Positions 8,417 through 17,364 of a stretch of DNA of 64,000 bases are shown here, piece by piece (within the stretch, counting starts at the first letter, position 1; each line of letters opens with the position of its first letter). A program made the position numbers and the translations under genes. The stretch lies in contig JAWLCA010000010.1 in the NCBI GenBank assembly GCA_041687395.1, positions 1 through 64,000 on the forward strand, read 5' to 3'. The notes beneath the pieces were generated by a model that was not told the DNA's origin, searched no databases, and saw only the letters and a program-made list of their open reading frames with translations. This DNA comes from JAWLCA01 sp041687395. GTDB lineage: Bacteria; Pseudomonadota; Alphaproteobacteria; Rhodobacterales; Rhodobacteraceae.

Positions 8417-9607
8417 TCAAGCCCGCCGCGACCATGCGCCGTTCGTGACGTCATGGTCGTAGAGCCAGGCATACCGCCGGAAGGCGGCGCCGCCCGCCAC
8501 CTCGCCACCCTGGCGCAGAACTGCATGGGCAATTCCGCGAACCGGCCGGCGCAGGTGATAGGCGCGCGCATTGGCGTTTGCGGCGGCCACGATCCGGGTG
8601 GAACGGTCCCTTTGCCGCGCCTGATACGCCGGAAGCCCGGCCGGGCCGTCTTGATCCAGGCAGTCGGCCAAGGCATAGGCATCTTCCAGCGCCATGTTGG
8701 CACCCTGGGCGAGGAAGGGCAGCGTCGGATGTGCCGCATCCCCGACGATCGCCATGCCGGGCGCCCACCACCTTGAGGCGACCGGGTGGCGAAACAGCCC
8801 CCAGAGAAAGATCTCCTTTACCGCGGCAAGCCATCCGGGAACGGGGTCCGCGAAGTCGGCAAAGGCTCTGCGCAGCGCCGCCGGGTCATCGGGAAACGAC
8901 CAGCCTTCTTCGGTCCAGGCCTTGCGTTCCTCGACCGCCACGATGTTGCGCAACTCTCCGCCGCGCAGCGGATAGCTGACCAGATGCCGCCCCGGCCCCA
9001 TGAAGACCCGCGCCTCGGGCCTGACGTCCCGGCCTTCCTGGATCGTCGCGCGCCACGCAACCTGGCCTGTGAAGAAGGGCGTTCCAGCCCCATTCAGCGC
9101 TGCGCGAAGTCTTGAGTGAAGCCCATCCGCCCCGATGGTCAGCTCGGGCTCGATCACCTCACCGCCGGAAAGGACAAGGCGGGCGCCGGCGGGCCTGGGC
9201 GTCACCTCGACCACGTCGGCCGCCAATCGCAGCGTCACGCCGGCGTCGGCCGCGCCCCGCGCCAGAAGTTCGATCAGATCGGCGCGGTGCAGCAGATGAA
9301 ACCCGGGATCAGCGGAGTCGCCGGGGAGATCAAGGCGAAGAACATCGCGCCCGGTCAGCCCGTCGCACAACTGCACCGCACGCGAGCGAAGCGAGACGCG
9401 CCTTAGCGCCTCACCCAGACCCAGCGCGATCAGTACCCGTGCCCCGTTTGGACTGATCTGAAGCCCGGCACCGACCTCAGTCAGGGCCGGGGCACGCTCT
9501 AGCACCGTTACCCTTGCACCGCGCTGCGAAAGGGCCGTTGCCACGGCAAGCCCCCCGACACCGCCGCCCACCACGACAGTCTCCTGGTCACCCAGATACA
9601 CGGACAC
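8417..9607 (-). CDS. FAD-dependent monooxygenase, salicylate hydroxylase-like
   Basis: The product is 396 residues from GTG 9607 with a GCGAGGGCG ribosome-binding site. It has the three flavoprotein hydroxylase signatures: the N-terminal Rossmann loop VVVGGGVGGLAVATAL (residues 11-26), the DG motif in TIGADGLHSRLR, and the GD motif AIVGDAAHPTLPFLAQGANMALEDA, which contacts the ribityl chain. Such class A enzymes use NAD(P)H and O2 to hydroxylate aromatics such as salicylate, 3-hydroxybenzoate or quinone precursors. No ring-cleavage or catabolic genes are nearby, so the substrate is open. It lies downstream of the agl operon on the same strand, 60 bp away, and may be read through from it, but its function does not clearly fit sugar uptake. 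Confidence 0.85.
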   Translation of the reverse strand: MSVYLGDQETVVVGGGVGGLAVATALSQRGARVTVLERAPALTEVGAGLQISPNGARVLIALGLGEALRRVSLRSRAVQLCDGLTGRDVLRLDLPGDSADPGFHLLHRADLIELLARGAADAGVTLRLAADVVEVTPRPAGARLVLSGGEVIEPELTIGADGLHSRLRAALNGAGTPFFTGQVAWRATIQEGRDVRPEARVFMGPGRHLVSYPLRGGELRNIVAVEERKAWTEEGWSFPDDPAALRRAFADFADPVPGWLAAVKEIFLWGLFRHPVASRWWAPGMAIVGDAAHPTLPFLAQGANMALEDAYALADCLDQDGPAGLPAYQARQRDRSTRIVAAANANARAYHLRRPVRGIAHAVLRQGGEVAGGAAFRRYAWLYDHDVTNGAWSRRA

Positions 9608-9667
9608 CGCCCTCGCTTGCTGCCTGCGTTCGGCACCACGGCGGCCAAACGGATGTTACGGTCCCAC

Positions 9668-10756
9668 TCAGCGGTAGCGCAGCGACCTGCCGTTGGCAAA
9701 CAGGTGCACCTTTTCAGGCGCAGCGGTCACCCGGACCGTGCGGTGACGGACGTCTGCGTGAATACCGGGCAGCTTCGCCACCACCGCAGTCGCGCCATCC
9801 TTCTCCTCGAAATAGAGCAGCGTCACCTCACCCAGGGCCTCGGTGATCGCCACCCGGCCCTCGTGCACGAACTCGTCGCCATCGGTCGGCACCATGTCTT
9901 CGGGACGCACGCCGACATTGACCTTCAGGCCCTTGTCGCTCTCGCGTGTGGCCACGTTCGATCCGACACGCCCGCCATACGCAAGCTTCACGATGGTCTG
10001 GGCACCGGCCTGCTCAACCTCGCCCGGCAGCAGGTTCATCGAGGGCGAGCCGATAAACTGCGCGACAAACTCGTTCTCGGGGTTCTCGTAAAGTTCCAGC
10101 GGCGTCCCGACCTGGCTGATACCGCCCCCCGCCAAGACGACTATACGGCTGGCCAGCGTCATCGCCTCGACCTGGTCGTGGGTGACGTAGACCATCGTGC
10201 TTTCCGGCATCGACTCCTTCAGCTGCGCGATCTCGATTCGGGTCGCGACCCGCAGTGCCGCATCGAGGTTCGAGAGCGGCTCGTCGAAAAGATAGACCTT
10301 CGGATCACGGACTATGGACCGGCCGATTGCGACCCGCTGACGTTGTCCGCCCGAGAGCTCTTTTGGGAGCCGGTCAAGGTAGGGGGTCAGTTGCAGGGTC
10401 TTCGCCGCCTTGTCGACCGCGGCGTCGATCTCGGCCTTGGACTTCTTGGCGATCTTCAATGCGAAGGCCATGTTATCGCGGACAGTCATGTGTGGATAAA
10501 GCGCGTAGGATTGGAACACCATTGCGATGCCGCGCTGCGCTGGCGGCATGTCGTTCACCCGTACCCCGTCGATTTCCAACTCGCCGCCGGTGATCTTTTC
10601 CAGTCCGGCAATCATGCGCAGCAACGTGGACTTGCCGCAGCCAGACGGGCCGACAAAGACGATCAGTTCCCCTTGTTTGATGTCGAGATTGATGTGCTTG
10701 AGGACCTCGACATTGCCATAGGCCTTGGCCACTTCAGTCAGCTTCAGGTTCGCCAT
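9668..10756 (-). CDS. aglK: Alpha-glucoside ABC transporter ATPase
   Basis: This 362-residue CUT1-type sugar ABC ATPase has Walker A GPSGCGKST (36-44), the signature LSGGQRQRV (about 135), Walker B VYLFDEP, the H-loop VTHD and a C-terminal MalK-type regulatory OB/TOBE domain (VGVRPEDM, YFEEKDG). It energises the AglF/AglG permease with the AglE binding protein. ATG 10756 follows the aglA stop by 5 bp. Upstream in-frame codons lie inside aglA and lack a better ribosome-binding site. It is the last gene of the aglEFGAK order known from Sinorhizobium. Confidence 0.93.
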   Translation of the reverse strand: MANLKLTEVAKAYGNVEVLKHINLDIKQGELIVFVGPSGCGKSTLLRMIAGLEKITGGELEIDGVRVNDMPPAQRGIAMVFQSYALYPHMTVRDNMAFALKIAKKSKAEIDAAVDKAAKTLQLTPYLDRLPKELSGGQRQRVAIGRSIVRDPKVYLFDEPLSNLDAALRVATRIEIAQLKESMPESTMVYVTHDQVEAMTLASRIVVLAGGGISQVGTPLELYENPENEFVAQFIGSPSMNLLPGEVEQAGAQTIVKLAYGGRVGSNVATRESDKGLKVNVGVRPEDMVPTDGDEFVHEGRVAITEALGEVTLLYFEEKDGATAVVAKLPGIHADVRHRTVRVTAAPEKVHLFANGRSLRYR

Positions 10757-10761
10757 GCAGC

Positions 10762-12432
10762 CTACTCCTGCGTTCGGCCCAGGTGACGGATCGCGAGGCA
10801 GGGTTGCCACGGTCCAAGGTGGATGATGCCATCGGGCGACGGCCCGCCGCTGTTCAGTTCAGACCCGATGGTGAGCCATTGCCCCGCGGGGTAGCTGACG
10901 CGTGCGGGCTCTTCGCTCAGGTTGAACGCGCAGAAAATATCCTCCTCCCCGGTAATCCGGCGAAAAGACAAGACCGTGCCGTTGATCGACAGGTCCGCAA
11001 GGTCGCCTGTTCGCAGGGCCTCGTGCGCGTGGCGGAACGCGATTGCGCGGCGATAATGGTGCAGCAAGGCCGAGGGGTCCACCTCCTGCGCGCTGACGGC
11101 GGATCGTATGTGTTCCCCCGAGACGGGCAACCAGGGTACACCGCCAGAGAACCCGCCATTGACTTCATCATGGCGCCAGACCATCGGGGTACGGCAGCCG
11201 TCGCGGCCCTTGAACTCCGGCCAGAACTCGATCCCGTAAGGATCACGCAGATCCTCGAAGCTGAGCTCGGCTTCGTGCAGTCCCAATTCCTCGCCCTGAT
11301 AGAGGCAGATCGACCCGCGCAGGCAGGTCATCAGCGTAGCATGCAGCCGCAGAGCCGAAGGACCCAGTTGCCAACGTGAGGAATGCCGTTGCACGTCGTG
11401 GTTCGAGAAAGCCCAGCAGGCCCAACCGTCGGGGGCAACTGTCTGCAATTGGGTCAGGACGTCGTGCACCCGCTGCGCGGTCACCTTGTCATTCGCAAGG
11501 AACTCGAACGCATAGCACATCTGAACCATGTCCCCGCCAGAGGTATACTCGCCGAGGATTTCCAGCCCGCGCTGTGCATCGCCAACCTCACCCAGTGCGG
11601 CGGCATTGTAGTCGTTCATCACCGACCGCAGCCGCCGCAGGAATCCGAGGTTCTCGGGCCGGTTCTTGTCGTAGATGTGCCGCTGATGGTTATAGGGATT
11701 GACGGCCGGGGCGATCGAATCGTTGCGCTCTTCCGGTGGGAGCGGCGGGTTGTCGCGCAATTCGGAATCGCAGAAGTAGAAGTTGATCGTGTCGAGCCGA
11801 AAGCCATTCACGCCCCGCTCAAGCCAGAACCGCGCAACGTCCAGCAGCGCGTCCTGCACGGCCGGACTGTGCAGGTTCAGGTCCGGTTGTTCGGACAGGA
11901 AGTTGTGCATGTAATACTGCAGCCGCTTGCTGTCCCACTGCCAGGCAGACCCGCCGAAGATCGACAGCCAGTTGTTTGGCGGCGTCCCATCGGGCTTGGG
12001 GTCGGCCCAGACGTACCAGTCGTGACGCGGATTGTCGCGGTCCGACCGGCTTTCAGTGAACCACGGATGCTGATCCGACGTGTGTGACAGCACCAGATCG
12101 ATCATCACCTTCAACCCCAGCGCACGCGCGGTCGAGATCACGGCGTCGAAATCCGCGAGGCTGCCGAACATCGGATCGACGTCGCAGTAGTCGCTGACGT
12201 CGTAGCCGAAATCACGCATGGGCGAGGTGAAGAAGGGACTGATCCACACTGAATCCACGCCCAGGCTGGCGACATAGGGCAGCCGTTCCACGATTCCCAG
12301 AAGATCGCCGATCCCGTCGCCGTTACTGTCCTGAAAGCTGCGTGGATAGATCTGGTAGATCACCGCGCCGCGCCACCATTCGGGCGCCGGCTTGACCTGG
12401 GTTGCGAGCGAAAGCTGTGACTGAAGTGTCAT
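10762..12432 (-). CDS. aglA: Alpha-glucosidase, GH13
   Basis: This 556-residue cytoplasmic GH13 enzyme hydrolyses imported alpha-glucosides (maltose, sucrose, trehalose type) to glucose. Visible motifs are the TIM-barrel start WWRGAVIYQIYPRSFQDSNGDGIGD, region I DLVLSHTSDQHPW, the nucleophile Asp in GFRLDTINF, the acid/base Glu in AALGEVGD and the third carboxylate in FSNHD. No signal peptide is present, so action is after uptake. It sits between the permease genes and aglK in one minus-strand operon. Confidence 0.93.
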   Translation of the reverse strand: MTLQSQLSLATQVKPAPEWWRGAVIYQIYPRSFQDSNGDGIGDLLGIVERLPYVASLGVDSVWISPFFTSPMRDFGYDVSDYCDVDPMFGSLADFDAVISTARALGLKVMIDLVLSHTSDQHPWFTESRSDRDNPRHDWYVWADPKPDGTPPNNWLSIFGGSAWQWDSKRLQYYMHNFLSEQPDLNLHSPAVQDALLDVARFWLERGVNGFRLDTINFYFCDSELRDNPPLPPEERNDSIAPAVNPYNHQRHIYDKNRPENLGFLRRLRSVMNDYNAAALGEVGDAQRGLEILGEYTSGGDMVQMCYAFEFLANDKVTAQRVHDVLTQLQTVAPDGWACWAFSNHDVQRHSSRWQLGPSALRLHATLMTCLRGSICLYQGEELGLHEAELSFEDLRDPYGIEFWPEFKGRDGCRTPMVWRHDEVNGGFSGGVPWLPVSGEHIRSAVSAQEVDPSALLHHYRRAIAFRHAHEALRTGDLADLSINGTVLSFRRITGEEDIFCAFNLSEEPARVSYPAGQWLTIGSELNSGGPSPDGIIHLGPWQPCLAIRHLGRTQE

Positions 12433-12448
12433 GGTCTGACTTGTCCCC

Positions 12449-13600
12449 CTACTTCACCGATCCGGCCAGAAGACCGCGGACAAGATAGCGTTGCATGGTG
12501 AAGAACACGAGGAGCGGAACCGCAATCGACACGAAGGCAGCGGTCGCGAGAATGCCCCAATCGCCTCCACGCGATCCCAGAAGGTCGTCGGCGATCTTCA
12601 CCGTCATCACCTGGCTGTCCGCGCCCGACGGCAGGAAAACCTTGGCCACCAGCAGGTCGTTCCAGGTCCAGAGGAACTGGAAGATGGCGAAGGATGCGAG
12701 CGCAGGAAACGACAGCGGCAGCACGATCTTGACGAAGACCTGAAAGTCGGTGGCCCCGTCGACCTTGGCGCTTTCAATGATGTCGCGCGGCAACCCGGCC
12801 ATGTAGTTGCGCAAGAGATAGATCGCGAGCGGCAGGCCGAATCCGGTGTGGGCGAGCCAGATGCCAAGGAAACTCTGCCCGATTCCGATCTGGTTGTGAA
12901 AGTTGAGCAGCGGCACCAGCGCAAGCTGCAAGGGCACGACCAGCAGACCGACCACCCCCGCGATCAAGAGCCCCCTGCCCCGAAAATCCATCCAGGCCAG
13001 CGCATAGGCCGCGAAGGCAGCGATCAGGATCGGAATGATCGTCGCCGGGATCGTGACCGTCAGCGTATTGATGAAGGCCCGGTCCATGCCATCCGCCCTG
13101 AGCACCGTGTCGTAATTCGCGGTGGTGAAGCGCGGGGGTGTCCGCGCCTCGAAATAGATAGTGGGGGCGCGGGCGCCGAAAGCTTCGGGCGCGGTCATGC
13201 GGAAGCTGCCGTCCGACCGGATGACGACGGTACCGTCCCGCAATGGCGCTTCGTCGCCAGCCGCAAACTCGGCCGGGGCTGCGCCACGCGTGCCGAACCG
13301 GGTGACAGTGCCACTCCCATCTGGAAACCAGCGCGCCTGCTCGGGGTCGGCGAAGACGTTGCCCTCAAGCACCCAAGCGCCGTTCTGCTCCACTGCTTCG
13401 GCGGCGGCGGGACGCGCCCGGAAGGTCAACTCGACCGGTAGGGCGGCCTTCCACCACCCGCTTTCCGAGATCTGGTCGCGGTCGCGAAAGGACGAGACCA
13501 GAAGCCCGATGGTCGGGATCAGCCACAGCACCACCATCAGCAGGACCGAGAGATTGACCGCCCATCCCAGTGCGGATTTCTTGCCGGCGATATTGTCCAT
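12449..13600 (-). CDS. aglG: Alpha-glucoside ABC transporter permease AglG
   Basis: This 383-residue MalG-type inner-membrane permease has a first hydrophobic helix at about 14-36. A large soluble region of about 120 residues follows (WWKAALPVELTFRARPAAAEA to RFTTANYDTVL) before the five-helix core. The EAA loop contacting the ATPase is visible as LPRDIIESAKVDGATDFQVFVKIVLPLSFPAL. The long extracytoplasmic insert is characteristic of AglG/ThuG-like proteins. It is 12 bp downstream of aglF and is expected to pair with it. Confidence 0.92.
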   Translation of the reverse strand: MDNIAGKKSALGWAVNLSVLLMVVLWLIPTIGLLVSSFRDRDQISESGWWKAALPVELTFRARPAAAEAVEQNGAWVLEGNVFADPEQARWFPDGSGTVTRFGTRGAAPAEFAAGDEAPLRDGTVVIRSDGSFRMTAPEAFGARAPTIYFEARTPPRFTTANYDTVLRADGMDRAFINTLTVTIPATIIPILIAAFAAYALAWMDFRGRGLLIAGVVGLLVVPLQLALVPLLNFHNQIGIGQSFLGIWLAHTGFGLPLAIYLLRNYMAGLPRDIIESAKVDGATDFQVFVKIVLPLSFPALASFAIFQFLWTWNDLLVAKVFLPSGADSQVMTVKIADDLLGSRGGDWGILATAAFVSIAVPLLVFFTMQRYLVRGLLAGSVK

Positions 13601-13612
13601 GTTCCCGGCCCC

Positions 13613-14593
13613 CTACCGCATTTCCTTGCGCGCCTGGACGATGTTCCAGATCATCACCGGCGTCACGATCAGCATGATCACGAAGGCCACGGCCGTCGCG
13701 CGGCCGTCGTCGCGGAACATGTAGCTCATCATGTAGCTGGGCAGAATGTGGGTGCCGAAATTGCCCCCGGTCATCGTGTAGACGATATCGAACACCTTCA
13801 GCACCAGAATGGTGATTGTTGTCCATACCACCACGATGGTGCCCATGATCTGCGGCACCTTGATCCTGAAGAACACCTGAAACGGGTTGGCACCGTCGAT
13901 GATCGCCGCTTCGATTGTCTCCTCGGGGATGCCGCGCAGGGCGGCCGACAGGATCACCATCGCGAACCCGGTCTGGATCCAGATCAGGATGAACATCAGG
14001 AAAAAATTGTTCCAGAACGGGATCTGCACCACATCCACCGGCCGCTCGGCACCCAACAGCCCACGGATCGCGTTGATCAGGCCGATGTCGAAATTGTTCG
14101 CGTAGACGAACTTCCAGATCAGAGAAGCCCCGACGAAGCTGATCGCCATCGGCATGAAGATCATAGACTTCGCGATGTTGCCCCAGCTCAGCCGGTCAGT
14201 GAGTTGCGCCGCCAGCAGGCCGAAGCCGGTTGCAGCCGCCGGCACGAACAGCAGCCAGAGGAAGTTGTTGAAAACCGCTGTGCGGAAACCCGCCTCGTTG
14301 AACAAGTCGATGTAGTTGCCCAGACCAATGAATTCGGTCCCCGCGCGGTCGAAAAGCGACCGATAGAAAGATCCCACCACCGGATACGCAAGGTATAGCC
14401 CGAGGGCGAAGATCGCGGGGAACAGGAACAGCCACGGCCGGACGAGGTTTGCACGGTTGATGTTCTTGCCGGGATTTGGTCCCTTCGGCGGAAAGATCAC
14501 ACGGTCCAGCAACCAGTTCGATGCGTAGAAATAGCCTACGCAGCCGAAGACACCGATCAGGATCGTCAGCGCACCCTGTAGCACCGGTGACAT
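13613..14593 (-). CDS. aglF: Alpha-glucoside ABC transporter permease AglF
   Basis: This 326-residue MalF-type permease has an N-terminal membrane pair (LTILIGVFGCVGYFYASNWLLD, then RPWLFLFPAIFALGLYLAYPVVGSF). Its EAA loop is LRGIPEETIEAAIIDGANPFQVFFRIKVPQIMGTI. ATG 14593 has a GGGGGGAG ribosome-binding site. The 129-bp gap to aglE is the longest in the operon and shows no obvious terminator. Confidence 0.92.
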   Translation of the reverse strand: MSPVLQGALTILIGVFGCVGYFYASNWLLDRVIFPPKGPNPGKNINRANLVRPWLFLFPAIFALGLYLAYPVVGSFYRSLFDRAGTEFIGLGNYIDLFNEAGFRTAVFNNFLWLLFVPAAATGFGLLAAQLTDRLSWGNIAKSMIFMPMAISFVGASLIWKFVYANNFDIGLINAIRGLLGAERPVDVVQIPFWNNFFLMFILIWIQTGFAMVILSAALRGIPEETIEAAIIDGANPFQVFFRIKVPQIMGTIVVVWTTITILVLKVFDIVYTMTGGNFGTHILPSYMMSYMFRDDGRATAVAFVIMLIVTPVMIWNIVQARKEMR

Positions 14594-14722
14594 GGCATCT
14601 CCCCCCGTTCAGCCCATGATAAGATAGCTCGCCGGTCGGAACACCACACCGCCCGACCCGCGCGCCGCGCCCCCCCTCGTTCGCAAGATCCACCCCCGAC
14701 GCCGTGGCACCGGGGATTTCGA

Positions 14723-16078
14723 TCAGCGCATGGCGTTCCAGCGTTCCTGGATCGTCGTCGCAACCGACTGCACGTCCGCACCGGTGGTGTAGTCCACCAT
14801 ACCGGTCCAGAATGCCCCCGCGCCGATTTCGCCGGGCATCAGGTCCGACCCGTCGAAGCGGAACGTGGTGGCGTCAAGCAGAATACCGTTCATCGCCCGC
14901 AACGAGTCGGAACCAAAGGCGTCCAGATTGACCTCAAGATGCGGCGTCAGGAAGCCGGACTGTGCCATCCACACCTCATGCGCGATCGGGGTCTTCAGGA
15001 ATTCGATCAGCCCGCGTGCCACCGGACTGTCGTTGGTGATCGCAAACAGCGTGCCAGCGCCAAGAACCGGGCTTCCAAGATCCTTTTCCGCAAATGCAGG
15101 GAAATAGAAGAAGTCGTAGTCATACCCATACTCCGAACCCTCGGGGAAGAAGGTGGGAATGAACGACGCCTGCTTGTGCATGTAGCATCCCGGCGGAAAG
15201 CTGAAGAGCCCGGCCGGGCTGTCGCGGAAGTCGGTAGTCGCCGCGGCCTGCGCACCGCCCTGCACATAAGCGTCGTTCCGGGCGAACTGGCCGTAAAGCT
15301 CGATCGCCTCCACAACGCGCGGATCGTCGAAGGGGATGCTGTTGTCCACCCAGCCGTCGTAGACCTCTGGCGCGTGAAGCCGCAGCATCATGTCTTCGAC
15401 CCAGTCGGTCGCCGGCCACCCGGTCGCCGCACCGGACCCGAGCCCGATGCACCATGGTGTGCCGCCATCGGCAACGATCTGATCTGTCAGTGCCATCAGA
15501 TCTTCCATCGTCGACGGGATTTCGTAGCCTGCTTCCTCAAATTGATCGGGGCTGTACCACACCAGCGATTTCACATCGACCTTGTAGAAGAAGCCGAACA
15601 GCGCGTCGTCACCTTCCGGCCCCGCATAGGTTCCAAGATCCACCCAGCTGTCGCCTGCCGCATAGTTGCTCCGGACCCACTCTGCCGTCTCCTCGCCAAG
15701 TGGCGACAGCGCGCCGCGTGCAGCAAGGTCGGCGGCAAGGCCAGGCTGCGGGAAGACCGCGATATTCGGCGGCGATCCTGCCTGGGTCGAAATCACGATG
15801 TCCTGCTCGAAGCTGTCGGAACCGGAGTAGTTCACAGTGGCCCCGGTCGCGGCGGCGAAATAGGCAAAGGTGTTGTTGACCATCTGACCATCCATCCCCG
15901 TCCAGGGACCTGTGATCGTCACGGTCTGCCCGCTGAAATCATGGGCCGCAGCAAACTCTTCGAAGCTGGCCCAGTTGAAGGTATCGTCCTCGCCCGGGGC
16001 AAAGAGCAGATCCTGAGCAAATGCACCGCCTGCCGTCAATGCCAAGGACGCCACCCCGGCCATGAACCTGGATTTCAT
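14723..16078 (-). CDS. aglE: Alpha-glucoside-binding periplasmic protein
   Basis: This 451-residue extracellular solute-binding protein has a Sec signal peptide (MKSRFMAGVASLALTAGGAFAQ). ATG 16078 is set by GGGAGGAAG directly upstream. An upstream in-frame start at 16105 lies before that site. The body shows binding-protein family 1 features (SPPNIAVFPQPGLAADLAARGALSPL; GGTPWCIGLGSGAATGWPATDWVEDMML). It delivers substrate to AglFG and is first in the operon, next to the divergent regulator gene and operator-like sites. Confidence 0.92.
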   Translation of the reverse strand: MKSRFMAGVASLALTAGGAFAQDLLFAPGEDDTFNWASFEEFAAAHDFSGQTVTITGPWTGMDGQMVNNTFAYFAAATGATVNYSGSDSFEQDIVISTQAGSPPNIAVFPQPGLAADLAARGALSPLGEETAEWVRSNYAAGDSWVDLGTYAGPEGDDALFGFFYKVDVKSLVWYSPDQFEEAGYEIPSTMEDLMALTDQIVADGGTPWCIGLGSGAATGWPATDWVEDMMLRLHAPEVYDGWVDNSIPFDDPRVVEAIELYGQFARNDAYVQGGAQAAATTDFRDSPAGLFSFPPGCYMHKQASFIPTFFPEGSEYGYDYDFFYFPAFAEKDLGSPVLGAGTLFAITNDSPVARGLIEFLKTPIAHEVWMAQSGFLTPHLEVNLDAFGSDSLRAMNGILLDATTFRFDGSDLMPGEIGAGAFWTGMVDYTTGADVQSVATTIQERWNAMR

Positions 16079-16144
16079 CAAACTTCCTCCCATCGCGCGC
16101 GTCACACGTCACGTCGCCTTTTCTGCCTGCTGAATCACCTGATC

Positions 16145-16156
16145 CAAAGCGATTTG
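16145..16156. promoter_or_regulatory. Probable AglR (LacI-type) operator on the aglE side
   Basis: CAAAGCGATTTG is a one-mismatch dyad, about 67 bp upstream of the aglE ATG. It closely matches the perfect palindrome at 16305-16316 on the regulator side. LacI-family repressors bind 12-20 bp palindromes with a central CG, so both are likely sites for the adjacent LacI-type regulator. Confidence 0.65.
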
Positions 16157-16266
16157 AATTTTGTGACCGTCGCGCAAATCGCCCTTGCTGTCAATCGGGC
16201 GATGGCAACACCTTCTTCAATCATGATAATCGCATGTCCCAATGACGCCCAATCGCAGAATTGCTT

Positions 16267-16295
16267 TTGACCTCCCCAATGGTCAAGCCTACACT
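16267..16295 (+). promoter_or_regulatory. Sigma-70 promoter for the LacI-type regulator
   Basis: TTGACC (16267-16272), a 17-base spacer and TACACT (16290-16295) resemble -35 and -10 boxes, 44 bp upstream of ATG 16339. The operator palindrome begins 10 bases after the -10 box, where a bound repressor would block initiation (autoregulation). Confidence 0.55.
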
Positions 16296-16304
16296 AGTCA
16301 CGCC

Positions 16305-16316
16305 CAAAGCGCTTTG
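16305..16316. promoter_or_regulatory. Probable AglR (LacI-type) operator on the regulator side
   Basis: CAAAGCGCTTTG is a perfect 12-bp palindrome just downstream of the predicted promoter and 22 bp before ATG 16339. It matches 16145-16156 at 11 of 12 positions. Confidence 0.7.
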
Positions 16317-16338
16317 AATCTCGTGGAAAGTCGTTGGA

Positions 16339-17364
16339 ATGAACCTGAAGGAACTGGCCGCCACGCTGGGACTGTCGCCGACAACGGTCAGTCGCGCGCT
16401 CAACGGCTACCCGGAAGTCAACGCGGAAACGCGGCGTCGGGTCGAAGAAGCGGCAAGGCGCTTCCACTATCGCCCGAACCCCCGCGCCAAAAGTCTGGCG
16501 ACGGGCCGCTCCATGGCGATCGGCCATGTCATTCCTGCCTTCACCCAGCATGAAATGGTGAACCCGGTCTTTGCGGACTTCGTTGCCGGCGCCGGCGAGA
16601 CCTACAGCAAGGCCGGCTATGACATGCTGCTGAGCGTGGTCGCTGACGAGGATGAGACCCGTCACTATCGCGGGCTGGCGGAACGCCATACCGTGGACGG
16701 TCTGATCGTCCATGCACCCAAAGTCGACGATCCCCGCATCGCCCTTCTGTGCGACCTGGGCATTCCATTCGTGGTCCATGGACGCGCGAGCGGCGTCGAC
16801 CTGCCCTACAGTTGGCTCGACATACACAACACCCGGTCCTTTCGCCGTGCGACCGACTTCCTGCTGGATCTGGGACATCGCCGCGTCGGCCTGATCAACG
16901 GGCTGGAATTCATGGATTTCGCCCAGCGTCGCCGCGCAGGCTTCATGGCGGCGTTGGCCGCCCGCGGGATAGCGGCTGATCCGGCCCTGTTCGCGTCTGA
17001 CCCGATGACGGAGATCCACGGCCACCGCTCGGCGCGGCGTATGCTGGCGCTGCCCCGGCCGCCGACAGCTTTCCTGGTCTCCTCGATGATCTCGGCCATC
17101 GGCGTGCGCCGCGCGCTGGCGGATATTGGGCTGCGGATGGGGGCCGACATTTCCGTCATCACCCATGACGACGACCTCGGCTACCTGCGCAATGGCGAAG
17201 ATGTGCCCATCTTTACCGCCATCCGCTCCAGCGTCCGCGAAGCAGGGCGGCAGGCCGCTGAAATGTTGCTCGACCTCATCGCCAACCCTGCCTCCGGACC
17301 TTTGACGCGCCTTCTGGAGCCGGAACTGATCATCGGCCAATCAACAGGACCAGCCCCGACATGA
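16339..17364 (+). CDS. aglR: LacI-family repressor of the alpha-glucoside genes
   Basis: The 341-residue product has an N-terminal LacI helix-turn-helix (LKELAATLGLSPTTVSRALNGYPEVNAETRRRV), a hinge (RPNPRAKSLATGRS) and a periplasmic-binding-type sensor domain (GYDMLLSVVADEDE; DLGHRRVGLINGLEFMDFAQRRRAGF; AFLVSSMISAIGVRRAL). It lies divergently from aglE with two similar palindromes between them, and its stop overlaps the start of the GH1 gene (ATGA at 17361-17364). Control of both arms in response to an alpha-glucoside is inferred from this layout. Confidence 0.9.
   Translation: MNLKELAATLGLSPTTVSRALNGYPEVNAETRRRVEEAARRFHYRPNPRAKSLATGRSMAIGHVIPAFTQHEMVNPVFADFVAGAGETYSKAGYDMLLSVVADEDETRHYRGLAERHTVDGLIVHAPKVDDPRIALLCDLGIPFVVHGRASGVDLPYSWLDIHNTRSFRRATDFLLDLGHRRVGLINGLEFMDFAQRRRAGFMAALAARGIAADPALFASDPMTEIHGHRSARRMLALPRPPTAFLVSSMISAIGVRRALADIGLRMGADISVITHDDDLGYLRNGEDVPIFTAIRSSVREAGRQAAEMLLDLIANPASGPLTRLLEPELIIGQSTGPAPT

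Noticed and set aside
16158..16200. Promoter for aglE on the minus strand
   Set aside because: A TTGACA-like -35 is present near 16189-16194, but no -10 box at a 16-18 base distance was convincing.
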